From the NCBI GenBank assembly GCA_024235795.1, contig JACKLR010000003.1, positions 434,001 through 498,000 on the forward strand: a stretch of 64,000 nt of DNA, read 5' to 3'. The DNA is from Burkholderiales bacterium (GTDB lineage Bacteria > Pseudomonadota > Gammaproteobacteria > Burkholderiales > Nitrosomonadaceae). Made by a program: the position numbers and the translations under genes. Of this stretch, positions 19,138-27,891 are shown piece by piece. Every line of letters starts with the position of its first letter. Positions within the stretch are counted from its first letter, which is position 1. The notes beneath the pieces were generated by a model. That model ran no database searches. It was not told where the DNA came from and saw only the letters and a list, made by a program, of their open reading frames with translations.

Positions 19138-19599
19138 CTAATGCCTATAGTGTGAATCACTCACAATTAACAATTTCTCCAGAACCGCATCGTCGGAGAG
19201 CTGGTTCTGTATCCAGAGTTCTGTCAGTACAATTAACTTTATCTTATCCAAGCTGGAAGAATCTTCATCCATAGCAATTACACGATCAATCAATAGCTCT
19301 CGTTGCAAAGGATTAATAATCTTCGCTTGCTCAAGAAAGAGAATAAAACCACGTCCTTCAGTATCAATTTTCTCCATCTCAAACGCACCAAAGCATCTAA
19401 ACGAGTGATTTTCGGCAAGCGTGGCAGGATAATTCCCTATGTCTTGACGCGCCAGCTCGGATAACCAATCCAGCGCCTGATGAATATCTTCATCATCAAA
19501 ACCGGCCATTGCCAGTTTTCTTGTAAGCGTTTCCGAGTCAGGATAACTCCCTGAATCAAAATAGTTTTCAAACAAATAGTATAGTATATCAAACATCAT
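19138..19599 (-). CDS. smg: Smg family protein (DUF494)
   Basis: 153 residues starting MMFDILYYLFENYF, the conserved opening of Smg/DUF494 proteins. An acidic helical N-terminus and a C-terminal region (LTELWIQNQLSDDAVLEKLLI) complete the family pattern. The molecular function is not established. The order dprA-smg-topB is a known proteobacterial context, supporting the call. It is acidic and cytoplasmic with no membrane segment. Confidence 0.92.
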   Translation of the reverse strand: MMFDILYYLFENYFDSGSYPDSETLTRKLAMAGFDDEDIHQALDWLSELARQDIGNYPATLAENHSFRCFGAFEMEKIDTEGRGFILFLEQAKIINPLQRELLIDRVIAMDEDSSSLDKIKLIVLTELWIQNQLSDDAVLEKLLIVSDSHYRH

Positions 19600-19721
19600 A
19601 AAATTTTATAAAATATCAATATGCTTACAGCAAGCACATGCAGATCAATGCTTAGGCACATGAGAAAATCAAATCAACCATGCGCACTGTAAAAAATTCA
19701 GCAATTATCTGTTTTTTTGTT

Positions 19722-20819
19722 CTATTTAGTAACTCTCTGATAACATCCACCTGGTAGGCTGGCTATATAACCATCAAGTTCAAGTGTTAATAGCATGGCT
19801 GATACAGACTCAACCGTCAAGCCACTACGCATACATATCGTATCGACATCAACAACGTCATGCCCCAAGCATTTAAGTAATAACATATTTTCATTTGACA
19901 AATCAAAATCAACAGATTCGCTTGCACTTTGTTTCTTTTGAGTGACAGGATAATTCAGTTCATCAAGAATATCCTGAGTGCTTTCAACCAATTTAGCACC
20001 TTCTTTGATAAGTGCATGACAACCTTTTGACAGCGGGGAATGGATGGAACCCGGTATCGCCAAGACCTCACGTCCCTGCTCCAACGCCTGCCTGGCTGTA
20101 ATTAACGAACCGCTGCGCAATGCAGCTTCAACCACCAAACAGCCCCGACTCATACCACTGATCATTCGATTCCTTCTTGGAAAATTTCTACCTATGGCGG
20201 GCGTTCCCAATGGTAGTTCAGAAATCAGCGCACCCTCTTTAGCCAATTTATGCGCTAGCTGGTGATTTTTTGCCGGATATACGATATCCAATCCCGTACC
20301 AACGACAGCAATGCTTGCCGAAACTCCCAGCATTCCGCCACGATGCGCTGCAGTATCTATGCCAAGTGCCATACCACTAATAATGCAAATCCCGGCATTA
20401 CTGATTGATTCGGCGAATGCTTCCGCATTGGACAAACCTTGCGGAGTAGCATTGCGGCTGCCCACAACTGCCAGCGCCGGCTTATTCAGAAGCTCACGCC
20501 TGCCCTTGAAATAAAGTAAAGGAGGCGGATCCGCTATATTCAGCAGCTGAGACGGATAATCATTATCTGCAAATGTAATAATCGCATTGACAGGATCTTT
20601 AAGCCAGGCCAGCGCACCAGTTACCTTTTTTGAATCAGCGCCATTTTTAATAAGTTTGGCGATCGATTTTTTGACTACGCGCTCAAGCGCAGCTTCAGGC
20701 GCTGTTAAAACTGCATCCGGCGTACCAAAAGCAACCAATAATTGTCGAATAGATTCATCACCAACTCCTTTAATAAGACAGAGTCGAAGCCAAGACTCAA
20801 TATCTGTAGCATGTTTCAT
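19722..20819 (-). CDS. dprA: DNA-processing protein DprA
   Basis: 365 residues. Loads RecA on incoming single-stranded DNA during natural transformation. The N-terminal SAM-like helices (about 1-70) precede the Rossmann-like core with VVGSRNATPQG, ISGMALGIDTAAHRG, VGTGLDIVYPAKN and FPRRNRMISGMS. The C-terminal part (about 305-360) is the winged-helix DML1-type domain seen in proteobacterial DprA. Diverged from the LysM gene side by a 20.9-21.16 kb intergenic element. The window shows no other competence gene. Confidence 0.95.
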   Translation of the reverse strand: MKHATDIESWLRLCLIKGVGDESIRQLLVAFGTPDAVLTAPEAALERVVKKSIAKLIKNGADSKKVTGALAWLKDPVNAIITFADNDYPSQLLNIADPPPLLYFKGRRELLNKPALAVVGSRNATPQGLSNAEAFAESISNAGICIISGMALGIDTAAHRGGMLGVSASIAVVGTGLDIVYPAKNHQLAHKLAKEGALISELPLGTPAIGRNFPRRNRMISGMSRGCLVVEAALRSGSLITARQALEQGREVLAIPGSIHSPLSKGCHALIKEGAKLVESTQDILDELNYPVTQKKQSASESVDFDLSNENMLLLKCLGHDVVDVDTICMRSGLTVESVSAMLLTLELDGYIASLPGGCYQRVTK

Positions 20820-20907
20820 ATTTTTGCTTGAGAATGCCTTACTCCGCTTGGATATCCAAAATTTAAGTATTCCCGCAACAAACCTCGGCTGTCAAGCCAA
20901 ACTGAAA

Positions 20908-21164
20908 ACTAGTACTCTATCCATCTGATTTTGTCGGACACAACGTTACCGTGGCATTATGCAATAAGGCGCAGTACAAGGAAGGGTTGTTCTTTTTTCA
21001 AGCCCTGCACACGGTTGCAGGATTCCATGGAAACGCCCTGCGGGCGAGTTTGTCGCGCACATGGGCTGCGTTGTACCTTTTGGCAATAGAACGACTATTT
21101 TCAGCAAGGCACGCTTTGCCATGTACCATGTACACTGATCAGCTCACTGAGCCCGGTAACTAGT
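20908..21164. repeat. Possible 250-bp inserted element flanked by direct repeat AACTAGTA
   Basis: Between dprA and the LysM gene the sequence AACTAGTA occurs at about 20907-20914 and again at about 21158-21165, bracketing roughly 243 bases. The interior is less AT-rich than the flanks and contains GGCTGCGTTGTACCTTTTGG and a short GC-rich palindromic region near 21030-21050. The single open frame inside (20951-21163) has no family support. The pattern fits a small non-autonomous insertion with an 8-bp target duplication, but no terminal inverted repeat was found. Confidence 0.4.
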
Positions 21165-21177
21165 ATTGTTTACTCAT

Positions 21178-22221
21178 TTAATTAATGGGGGTTTTTACTG
21201 CATCAAGAATTTTTATTGCACTGACACTTTGAACAACAAGCGCATAAGACACCTGTTCAAATACCCTGAACACAAAAACCAAGCCGGTACGTTCATCAGG
21301 CAATTCAATCATTTTTCCATCAGGCATCCGGGTTTGACTTCTTCGATATACAGCAAGAACATGACCCATTTCCAGACCATCCAGCATACCCCTGTTTAGC
21401 GTAACAATAGAACCCTTTCCAATTTCTGTAACGCCGCCATAAACCGACATGATACGCCCGTTGATAAACGTATCGGGCGCATGTGGTGCGTAATTATTGA
21501 AAATTAAGCCGGGGGCAGGCACGAGACGATCACCTTTTAAAATTTCCTGCGTGGAATGGGTAATAACTGCGGTGCTGATCTCATCAAAAACTTTCACGCT
21601 AGCATTACCCAAATACTCGGCTTCATAGCCTATTACCTGATAATTCTGATCAGGATCTTTCAGTGCTTTGCCAGTCCGAAAAATTTGCCAAGCTTTGCCC
21701 AAGTCATACGGCATATTTCCGACATAGACTGTATTACCCGCACTCAAAACAACCCGATTGTCACTTGTTCCGAGCAGATAAGGCGCTTGTGCAAGCCCAT
21801 CCTGGTCAACAACTAACGGTTGACTGAGAAATGGCTCAATAACAGAAGCCGGAATACTCGGAATGGCATTCGATTTGACTTGTTCAATACGTATTTGCGG
21901 TGACAATTTGACGGTTCTCTGATCACCACTACCTTTAATGAGCCGCAGGCGGTTACCCTTTAATGTTTTTTCCAAAACGATAATATCGCCAGGAAAAATT
22001 TTATGTGGATTTTTTAATTGATCGCGATTAAGCCCCCAAATCTCCGGCCAGCGCCATGGTTCTTTTAGAAACCGTGCAGCAATTCCCCATAATGTATCAC
22101 CTTTCACGACTTCGTATCGATCAGGAATATCACCTCTTAATAGACTATCGTCAACGGCGTTGGCGGAAAAAGCAGAAAAAAGGCCTAGACACAGGATTAT
22201 CGATATAATTAGCTTACGCAT
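21178..22221 (-). CDS. Secreted LysM-domain protein
   Basis: 347 residues with a signal peptide (about 1-22, ending ...SANA). A LysM domain follows at about 37-85 (YEVVKGDTLWGIAARFL...P..IFPGDIIVL) and binds peptidoglycan. The remaining 250 residues are a beta-rich region typical of LysM proteins encoded beside dprA/def in betaproteobacteria. It diverges from def (104 bases apart) and is probably periplasmic or envelope-attached. The function of the C-terminal region is unknown. Confidence 0.88.
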   Translation of the reverse strand: MRKLIISIILCLGLFSAFSANAVDDSLLRGDIPDRYEVVKGDTLWGIAARFLKEPWRWPEIWGLNRDQLKNPHKIFPGDIIVLEKTLKGNRLRLIKGSGDQRTVKLSPQIRIEQVKSNAIPSIPASVIEPFLSQPLVVDQDGLAQAPYLLGTSDNRVVLSAGNTVYVGNMPYDLGKAWQIFRTGKALKDPDQNYQVIGYEAEYLGNASVKVFDEISTAVITHSTQEILKGDRLVPAPGLIFNNYAPHAPDTFINGRIMSVYGGVTEIGKGSIVTLNRGMLDGLEMGHVLAVYRRSQTRMPDGKMIELPDERTGLVFVFRVFEQVSYALVVQSVSAIKILDAVKTPIN

Positions 22222-22325
22222 GAAATAACCTCAGCGATATAAAATAGTTTTAGGGAGCGCAGAATTACTCGCCAATGATACGGTCTATATAGTCTGCTCG
22301 ATTTGTTAAAATAGATAATTTTTTT

Positions 22326-22829
22326 ATGGCTATTCTAAAGATTTTACAATACCCGGATGAAAGACTTCACACCATTGCAGCACCAGTTACCCAAGTAGGT
22401 GACAAAACGCGCGCGCTGATTCGGGATATGGCTGAAACAATGTATGCCGCACCAGGCATAGGTCTGGCTGCTACACAAGTCGATGTGCATGAACGCATTA
22501 TTGTCATTGATATTTCTGAAACACACGACCAGCTAAATGTCTTTATTAATCCAGAGATCACTGAATATGACGGCACCATTGATTACGAAGAAGGCTGCTT
22601 ATCCGTACCCGGAATTTTCGGCAAAATAAAACGGGCAGAGTCCATAACGGTCAAGGCGCTCGATACTGAAGGAAATCCCTTTACGCTTGAAGCGACTGGG
22701 TTGCTGGCAGTGTGCATACAACATGAAATGGATCACCTCGAAGGCAAGGTTTTTGTGGAATATTGGTCTAAATTTAAACAATCCCGAGTTCTTGCAAAAT
22801 TAAAAAAGAATCAACGCAGCGCAATGTAA
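22326..22829 (+). CDS. def: Peptide deformylase
   Basis: 167 residues. Removes the N-formyl group from nascent proteins. The three metal/active-site motifs are present: GIGLAATQV (G-x-G-L-A-A-x-Q), EEGCLSVP with the metal cysteine, and a third motif reading CIQHEMDHLEGKVF (H-E-x-x-H). Iron or zinc is bound by the Cys and two His. First gene of def-fmt-rsmB, a conserved translation/rRNA-modification operon, and 49 bases before fmt. Confidence 0.97.
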   Translation: MAILKILQYPDERLHTIAAPVTQVGDKTRALIRDMAETMYAAPGIGLAATQVDVHERIIVIDISETHDQLNVFINPEITEYDGTIDYEEGCLSVPGIFGKIKRAESITVKALDTEGNPFTLEATGLLAVCIQHEMDHLEGKVFVEYWSKFKQSRVLAKLKKNQRSAM

Positions 22830-22878
22830 TCCGCTCACATTTTTTCGACCTTGTAATCCATTAAGATTAAAAAACATC

Positions 22879-23835
22879 ATGAAAATAATTTTTGCTGGAA
22901 CGCCGGTTTTTGCAGCAACCGCACTAGATGCATTGGTAACAACAGACCATGAAATCGCGCTAGTACTCACCCAACCGGACCGGCCAGCAGGAAGGGGAAT
23001 GAAAAAGGTCGCCAGCGCAGTCAAACAACTGGCTGAAAAACTTAAGCTCCCTTTATTACAACCAGACTCACTAAAAAATCCGGGATTGCATGAGCAATTA
23101 AGCGCAGTAAACGCAGATGTCATGGTGGTGGCTGCCTATGGGTTAATATTGCCTGAAGCCGTGCTAAAAATACCGCATCATGGATGTCTAAACATCCATG
23201 CATCCATACTACCTCGTTGGCGCGGTGCAGCACCAATCCAGAGAGCCATTCTCGCAGGCGACCAGGAAACGGGCATAACCATTATGCAAATGGACACGGG
23301 ACTGGACACCGGCACCATACTTTTTAAAGAGAGCATAGCCATTTTACAAGACGAAACAACACAGACACTGCATGACAAATTGTGCAAGCTGGGAGCAGAT
23401 GCCATTATCAAAGCCCTGTGGTTATTGGAGCACAACAAACTAACCCCCACACAACAGGATGAATCCCTGGTCTGTTATGCTGCCAAGATAAAAAAAGCAG
23501 AGGCTCGTATAGACTGGAAAAGCTCTGCCGAAGAAATTGAACGAAAAATTCGCGCCTTTAATCCGTCACCAGGCGCATATACACTCTTTCAGGGAATTAA
23601 TATCAAGATCTGGCAAGCGAAGGCGGTACCAGGAGATTCCGATCAACCTGGGAAAATTACAACGATTGCCCATGAGGGCATCACTGTCGCTTGCGGTCGA
23701 AACCAAATTCGACTTGAGATCATACAAAGACCGGGCGGAAAACAATTGGCTGCAAATGAGTTTTTGGCTGGATTTAATTTGCATGCTGGCGATTATTTTG
23801 AAACCACTAATGATATAGCGGCAAGTCATGATTAA
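22879..23835 (+). CDS. fmt: Methionyl-tRNA formyltransferase
   Basis: 318 residues. Formylates initiator Met-tRNA using 10-formyl-tetrahydrofolate. N-terminal FAGTPVFAATALDAL, the active-site segment LNIHASILPRWRGAAPIQRAI (Asn-His, in short pieces) and QMDTGLDTG are all present, with the smaller C-terminal tRNA-binding domain at about 210-310. It overlaps rsmB by 8 bases (23828-23835), which suggests translational coupling. Placed directly after def, its functional partner. Confidence 0.97.
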   Translation: MKIIFAGTPVFAATALDALVTTDHEIALVLTQPDRPAGRGMKKVASAVKQLAEKLKLPLLQPDSLKNPGLHEQLSAVNADVMVVAAYGLILPEAVLKIPHHGCLNIHASILPRWRGAAPIQRAILAGDQETGITIMQMDTGLDTGTILFKESIAILQDETTQTLHDKLCKLGADAIIKALWLLEHNKLTPTQQDESLVCYAAKIKKAEARIDWKSSAEEIERKIRAFNPSPGAYTLFQGINIKIWQAKAVPGDSDQPGKITTIAHEGITVACGRNQIRLEIIQRPGGKQLAANEFLAGFNLHAGDYFETTNDIAASHD

Positions 23836-25105
23836 GACACAGCTGATCGCTGTTTCTATTGTCAACAAGGTTTTATCCGGATCTAGTTTGACAGGCGTAC
23901 TGAACGAATGCTGGCAGAGGCATTCTACGCTTTCAAGCCAGCAAAAAGGCGCCATCCAAGATTTTAGTTACGGTGTACTCCGCTTTTACGGACAACTTAA
24001 CGAAATCCTGGAAATTTTGCTGCGCAAATCATTACAAGACAAAAAAATATACTACTTGTTGTTAATCAGCCTGTATCAACTGCTTTATAGTAAATTGCCG
24101 GCATATACAGTTGTCAACCAGACCGTCTCTGCCTCGCGAAAACTCGTCAATGACAAAAAAATACACGGTCTGGTAAACGCGGTGCTTCGCAACTTCTTGA
24201 GACAAAAAAACATCCTGCTCATCAACGCGACAAAAAAAGAAGTTGGTTTTTATTCTCATCCGCAATGGTGGATAGACAAATTACGTAGTCAACATCCGCA
24301 ACATTTTCAAATAATTTTAAATGCAGATAATAAACGCCCTCCCATGGCCTTGCGTGTCAACCAGCGTAAAATAAGTATTACAGCCTATCAGCAATTGCTT
24401 TCAGAGAACGGCATGGAATCACAGTTGGCATGGCCTTATGCACTACTGCTCAAAAAACCTGTAAGCGTTGAAAAATTACCCGGGTTTAATAAAGGACTTG
24501 TCTCTGTACAAGATGCGGGCGCTCAGTTTGCGGCACCATTACTTGGTGTGCGTCACGGTATGCGCGTGTTGGATGCATGCGCCGCACCAGGTGGCAAGAG
24601 TACCCACTTATTAGAGCTTGCAGATATTTCGTTAACCATTCTGGACAATGATAAAACTAGGCTCGCCCAGGTTGAACAGAATCTCGGGCGGCTACAAATG
24701 AGCGCACACCGCATCATCTGCGCGGATGCAGCCGATCCCGATGCATGGTGGGATGGAAAATTTTTTGATCGCATTCTGGCTGATGTACCCTGTTCTGCTT
24801 CGGGTGTGGTATGCCGTCACCCTGACATAAAGTGGTTGAGACGTGAAAGTGATCTGCAAAAATTCGCCATTCAGCAACAGGCAATCCTGCATGCCTTATG
24901 GCAAATGTTGGCAAGAAATGGTAAGTTGCTTTATGTCACCTGCTCAGTGTTTATAGAAGAGAATAAATTGCAAATAGATCAATTTCTAAAACTGCATTCC
25001 GATGCCCGTATAGAACCACTCTCGGAATCGATGTTGCAGGAGGGTCAACTACTACCAGACAGTGAACATGATGGATTTTTTTATACCCTTTTACACAAAT
25101 TTTAA
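23828..25105 (+). CDS. rsmB: 16S rRNA m5C967 methyltransferase RsmB (Sun)
   Basis: 425 residues. N-terminal NusB-like RNA-binding helices (about 1-135), then a SAM-dependent m5C methyltransferase domain. Motifs: VLDACAAPGGKSTHLLEL (SAM loop), DVPCSASGVVCRHPDIKW (Cys in PC motif) and LLYVTCSVFIEEN with the catalytic cysteine. It overlaps the end of fmt and is followed 3 bases later by the DUF4390 gene, so translation of these genes is probably coupled. Confidence 0.95.
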   Translation: MIKTQLIAVSIVNKVLSGSSLTGVLNECWQRHSTLSSQQKGAIQDFSYGVLRFYGQLNEILEILLRKSLQDKKIYYLLLISLYQLLYSKLPAYTVVNQTVSASRKLVNDKKIHGLVNAVLRNFLRQKNILLINATKKEVGFYSHPQWWIDKLRSQHPQHFQIILNADNKRPPMALRVNQRKISITAYQQLLSENGMESQLAWPYALLLKKPVSVEKLPGFNKGLVSVQDAGAQFAAPLLGVRHGMRVLDACAAPGGKSTHLLELADISLTILDNDKTRLAQVEQNLGRLQMSAHRIICADAADPDAWWDGKFFDRILADVPCSASGVVCRHPDIKWLRRESDLQKFAIQQQAILHALWQMLARNGKLLYVTCSVFIEENKLQIDQFLKLHSDARIEPLSESMLQEGQLLPDSEHDGFFYTLLHKF

Positions 25106-25111
25106 GCCGTG

Positions 25112-25717
25112 ATGAAATGGCCTGGATGTATAAAATTGGCCTTAGCCTGTACGTTTTCCGCAGCATGTTTAGGCGTCACCAACACATTTGCCGATGGCGG
25201 AATTCAGGTACAATCATTTAAGCTGACCGCAGTAGATGATGGCTATACAGTCAGCATCGATTCCAAGATTGAATTAAATCCAACGCTGGTTCAGGCCCTG
25301 GATAAAGGCGTTGTCCTATACTTTGTAAACAAGTTTACCCTCGTTGAACCCCGCTGGTATTGGTTTGATAATGAAGTTGCACGTATAAAAACGCGGACTG
25401 GCCTACGATATCATGCCCTCACGAGACAATATCGTCTCACTGATAACACATTTTCAAGAAACTTCACCACACTTAAAGATGCGCTACTCGCATTACAGCG
25501 GTTACGTGACCAGCCTTTAACAATAAAACATGAACTAAAATCTAATGTTCATTACAATGCTATTTTGAGATTATGGCTTGATCTGACGCGCATGCCCAAA
25601 CCTTTTCAAGTTGAAGCACTGGGCTCAAGCGCATGGAATTTAAGTTCCGACCGACTGGAATGGCGCATGAAACTGCCTTCACCTGAACAACCGTTTCATC
25701 TTTTTGACGATCAATGA
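25112..25717 (+). CDS. DUF4390 secreted protein
   Basis: 201 residues from ATG 25112 (GTG 25109 is in frame and would add one Met). The N-terminus is a signal peptide (about 1-26, ...CLGVTNTFA). The rest is beta-rich with WYWFDNEVARIKTR, YRLTDNTFSRNFTTL and a tail WRMKLPSPEQPF. This layout matches DUF4390 proteins, which nearly always sit between rsmB and ntrY in betaproteobacteria. The function is unknown. Its last 4 bases overlap the ntrY start (ATGA-type coupling). Confidence 0.88.
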   Translation: MKWPGCIKLALACTFSAACLGVTNTFADGGIQVQSFKLTAVDDGYTVSIDSKIELNPTLVQALDKGVVLYFVNKFTLVEPRWYWFDNEVARIKTRTGLRYHALTRQYRLTDNTFSRNFTTLKDALLALQRLRDQPLTIKHELKSNVHYNAILRLWLDLTRMPKPFQVEALGSSAWNLSSDRLEWRMKLPSPEQPFHLFDDQ

Positions 25718-27870
25718 AATATGTTTTGATCATCGGTGCTGGATTAGGCGCAATCATGTTGTTTTTACTGGCTACAGCCGGTGCCAACACCGATTTTTTT
25801 GAACGCCGCTACCAGTTGTTGCTAATTATTAACATTGTCTTCGTACTGCTTTTTATAGTCGTTGTCGGTTATCTGTTATGGCGATTCAGGAGACGCCTCA
25901 AATCCGGTGTTTTTGGTTCGAGATTAGCGCTGAGGTTATTACTCATTTTCTCATTAATGGCCATTTTACCAGGTGTGCTGGTCTACACTGTCTCTGTACA
26001 GTTTCTCGAGAAAAGCATCGAATCCTGGTTTGATGTCAAAGTAGACCGGGCGCTGGAAAGTGGCTTAAACCTCGGCCAAACCATGTTGGAAAATTCACTG
26101 GAAGAGCTGCAGAAAAAAGCCAGAGTCGCCGCACTGACGCTATCTGAACCGTCAATCTCACCCGTAACTGCACTGAATGAGTTGTTATTGCAGACGCAGA
26201 TTGAAGAAGCTACGTTGTTTAATCGGGACGGCAAGGTTATCGCTTTCTCAAGTGAAAACAATCTGGCATTATTCCCGGAGGTACCCAGCGGAGTAGTAAT
26301 GCGCCATATCAGAACCCAGAAGGCATATAGTGCCATTGAACCTGTTGATGATAAAGGATTATACCTGCGGGTACTGGCACCGGTAAATGTACTAAGTTTG
26401 GATGATGACATTCGCATTCTCCAGTTATTGCAAGCGGTTCCTGAACATTTGGCACAAAATGCAGAAAAAGTACAAGAGGGTTATTGGGATTACCAGGAAC
26501 TCTCGCTATCGCGCCAGGGCTTGACGCGCCTTTATAGTGTGACCTTAACACTGGCACTGTTGTTATCACTTTTTTCAGCACTGGCTACCGCTTCTTTATT
26601 GAGCGAAAATTTAAGCGCACCGCTGGGTATGTTGGCTGAAGGCACCAAGGCCATTGCACAAGGTGATTACAGCCGCCGCCACCTGGTTCAGAGTCGTGAT
26701 GAGTTGGGCGTATTGACCGAATCCTTTAATTTGATGACGCAACAACTGGAGGAAACCCGTGCAATCGTTCAGCACAATCAGCAGGAAGTAGAAAGTGCAC
26801 GCGCACATTTGGAAAGTATTCTGGCAAATCTGTCGTCTGGCGTGCTCGTATTCGATGAACAGCTGTCTCTGATCAAGGCCAACAGAAGTGCCGAACTGAT
26901 TTTGCAGACACCTTTAATCAGTCTTGACGGTTCTGTTATTGATGGCTGTGTTGACAAAGAACCACAAGTCAACGCCCTGGTGACAGAAATTCGTGCCGGC
27001 TTTAATTCAGGTGAATCAGGCATGTGGCAACGGCAAATGACACGCTCGAATGAAGGCAACAATCAAGTGCTGTTATTACGCGGCACGCGTTTACCTGAAA
27101 TATCAAGTGGCGGCGGTGTCGTTGTATTCGATGATATTACCAGCCTGCTGCAAGTACAGCGCGCTGTTGCCTGGAGCGAAATAGCACGGAGACTTGCCCA
27201 TGAAATCAAAAATCCACTCACGCCCATACAGCTTTCTGCTGAGCGATTAGAACACAAGCTGGCCACAAAACTGAATGAGCAAGATGCCAAGATCCTGCAA
27301 CGCTCAACAGAAACAATCGTCAATCAGGTAGAAGCGCTAAAACGTATGGTTAACGAATTTAACCAGTACGCCCGAGCACCTGCCCTCGAAATGCGTAAGC
27401 TTGATATTAATAATCTGGTACAGGAAATATTGTCACTTTACGAAACTGCAAACATTGCTAATGAAAAGAGAGGCCAAATCCGAATAAAACGCACTCTTGC
27501 AGACAACTTACCTCCTATTTATGGAGATTCTGCACAATTACGTCAAGTCTTGCATAACTTAATGCTTAATTCGCAAGATGCTTTGAATGGCGTCGAAAAA
27601 CCAGTGATAGAAATTAAAACCGAAGTAACGCAAGAATGTATACAGTTATCTGTTCGTGATAACGGAGCCGGATTCTCTGACGAAGTAAGGGCACGGGTTT
27701 TTGAACCCTACGTAACCACCAAAGCCAAAGGAACAGGGTTAGGTTTACCCATTGTTAAAAAAATTGTAGAAGAACATGAAGGCACGATCAACATTGAAAA
27801 TCTGAAACCACATGGCGCCCGGGTTACAATTACTTTACCGGTGCCCAAAAATTTAGAATCACTTAGCTGA
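25714..27870 (+). CDS. ntrY: NtrY-like membrane sensor histidine kinase
   Basis: 718 residues. Two or three N-terminal membrane helices (about 1-95), a periplasmic sensory region, another helix near 285-305, a HAMP segment (about 300-360) and a PAS domain (about 365-480). A HisKA domain with ARRLAHEIKNPLTPIQLSAE holds the phospho-accepting His at about 496. The HATPase has DNGAGF, GTGLGLPIVKK and related boxes. NtrY senses nitrogen or redox status in related bacteria. Its partner ntrX follows 21 bases later. Start ATG 25714 overlaps the DUF4390 stop. Confidence 0.93.
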   Translation: MKYVLIIGAGLGAIMLFLLATAGANTDFFERRYQLLLIINIVFVLLFIVVVGYLLWRFRRRLKSGVFGSRLALRLLLIFSLMAILPGVLVYTVSVQFLEKSIESWFDVKVDRALESGLNLGQTMLENSLEELQKKARVAALTLSEPSISPVTALNELLLQTQIEEATLFNRDGKVIAFSSENNLALFPEVPSGVVMRHIRTQKAYSAIEPVDDKGLYLRVLAPVNVLSLDDDIRILQLLQAVPEHLAQNAEKVQEGYWDYQELSLSRQGLTRLYSVTLTLALLLSLFSALATASLLSENLSAPLGMLAEGTKAIAQGDYSRRHLVQSRDELGVLTESFNLMTQQLEETRAIVQHNQQEVESARAHLESILANLSSGVLVFDEQLSLIKANRSAELILQTPLISLDGSVIDGCVDKEPQVNALVTEIRAGFNSGESGMWQRQMTRSNEGNNQVLLLRGTRLPEISSGGGVVVFDDITSLLQVQRAVAWSEIARRLAHEIKNPLTPIQLSAERLEHKLATKLNEQDAKILQRSTETIVNQVEALKRMVNEFNQYARAPALEMRKLDINNLVQEILSLYETANIANEKRGQIRIKRTLADNLPPIYGDSAQLRQVLHNLMLNSQDALNGVEKPVIEIKTEVTQECIQLSVRDNGAGFSDEVRARVFEPYVTTKAKGTGLGLPIVKKIVEEHEGTINIENLKPHGARVTITLPVPKNLESLS

Positions 27871-27891
27871 AGACTAAGGATAAAATAAGAT

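Noticed and set aside
20951..21163. 70-codon open frame between dprA and the LysM gene
   Set aside because: It lies inside the GC-rich part of the putative inserted element, has no ribosome site and no family resemblance, so it is read as part of the element.
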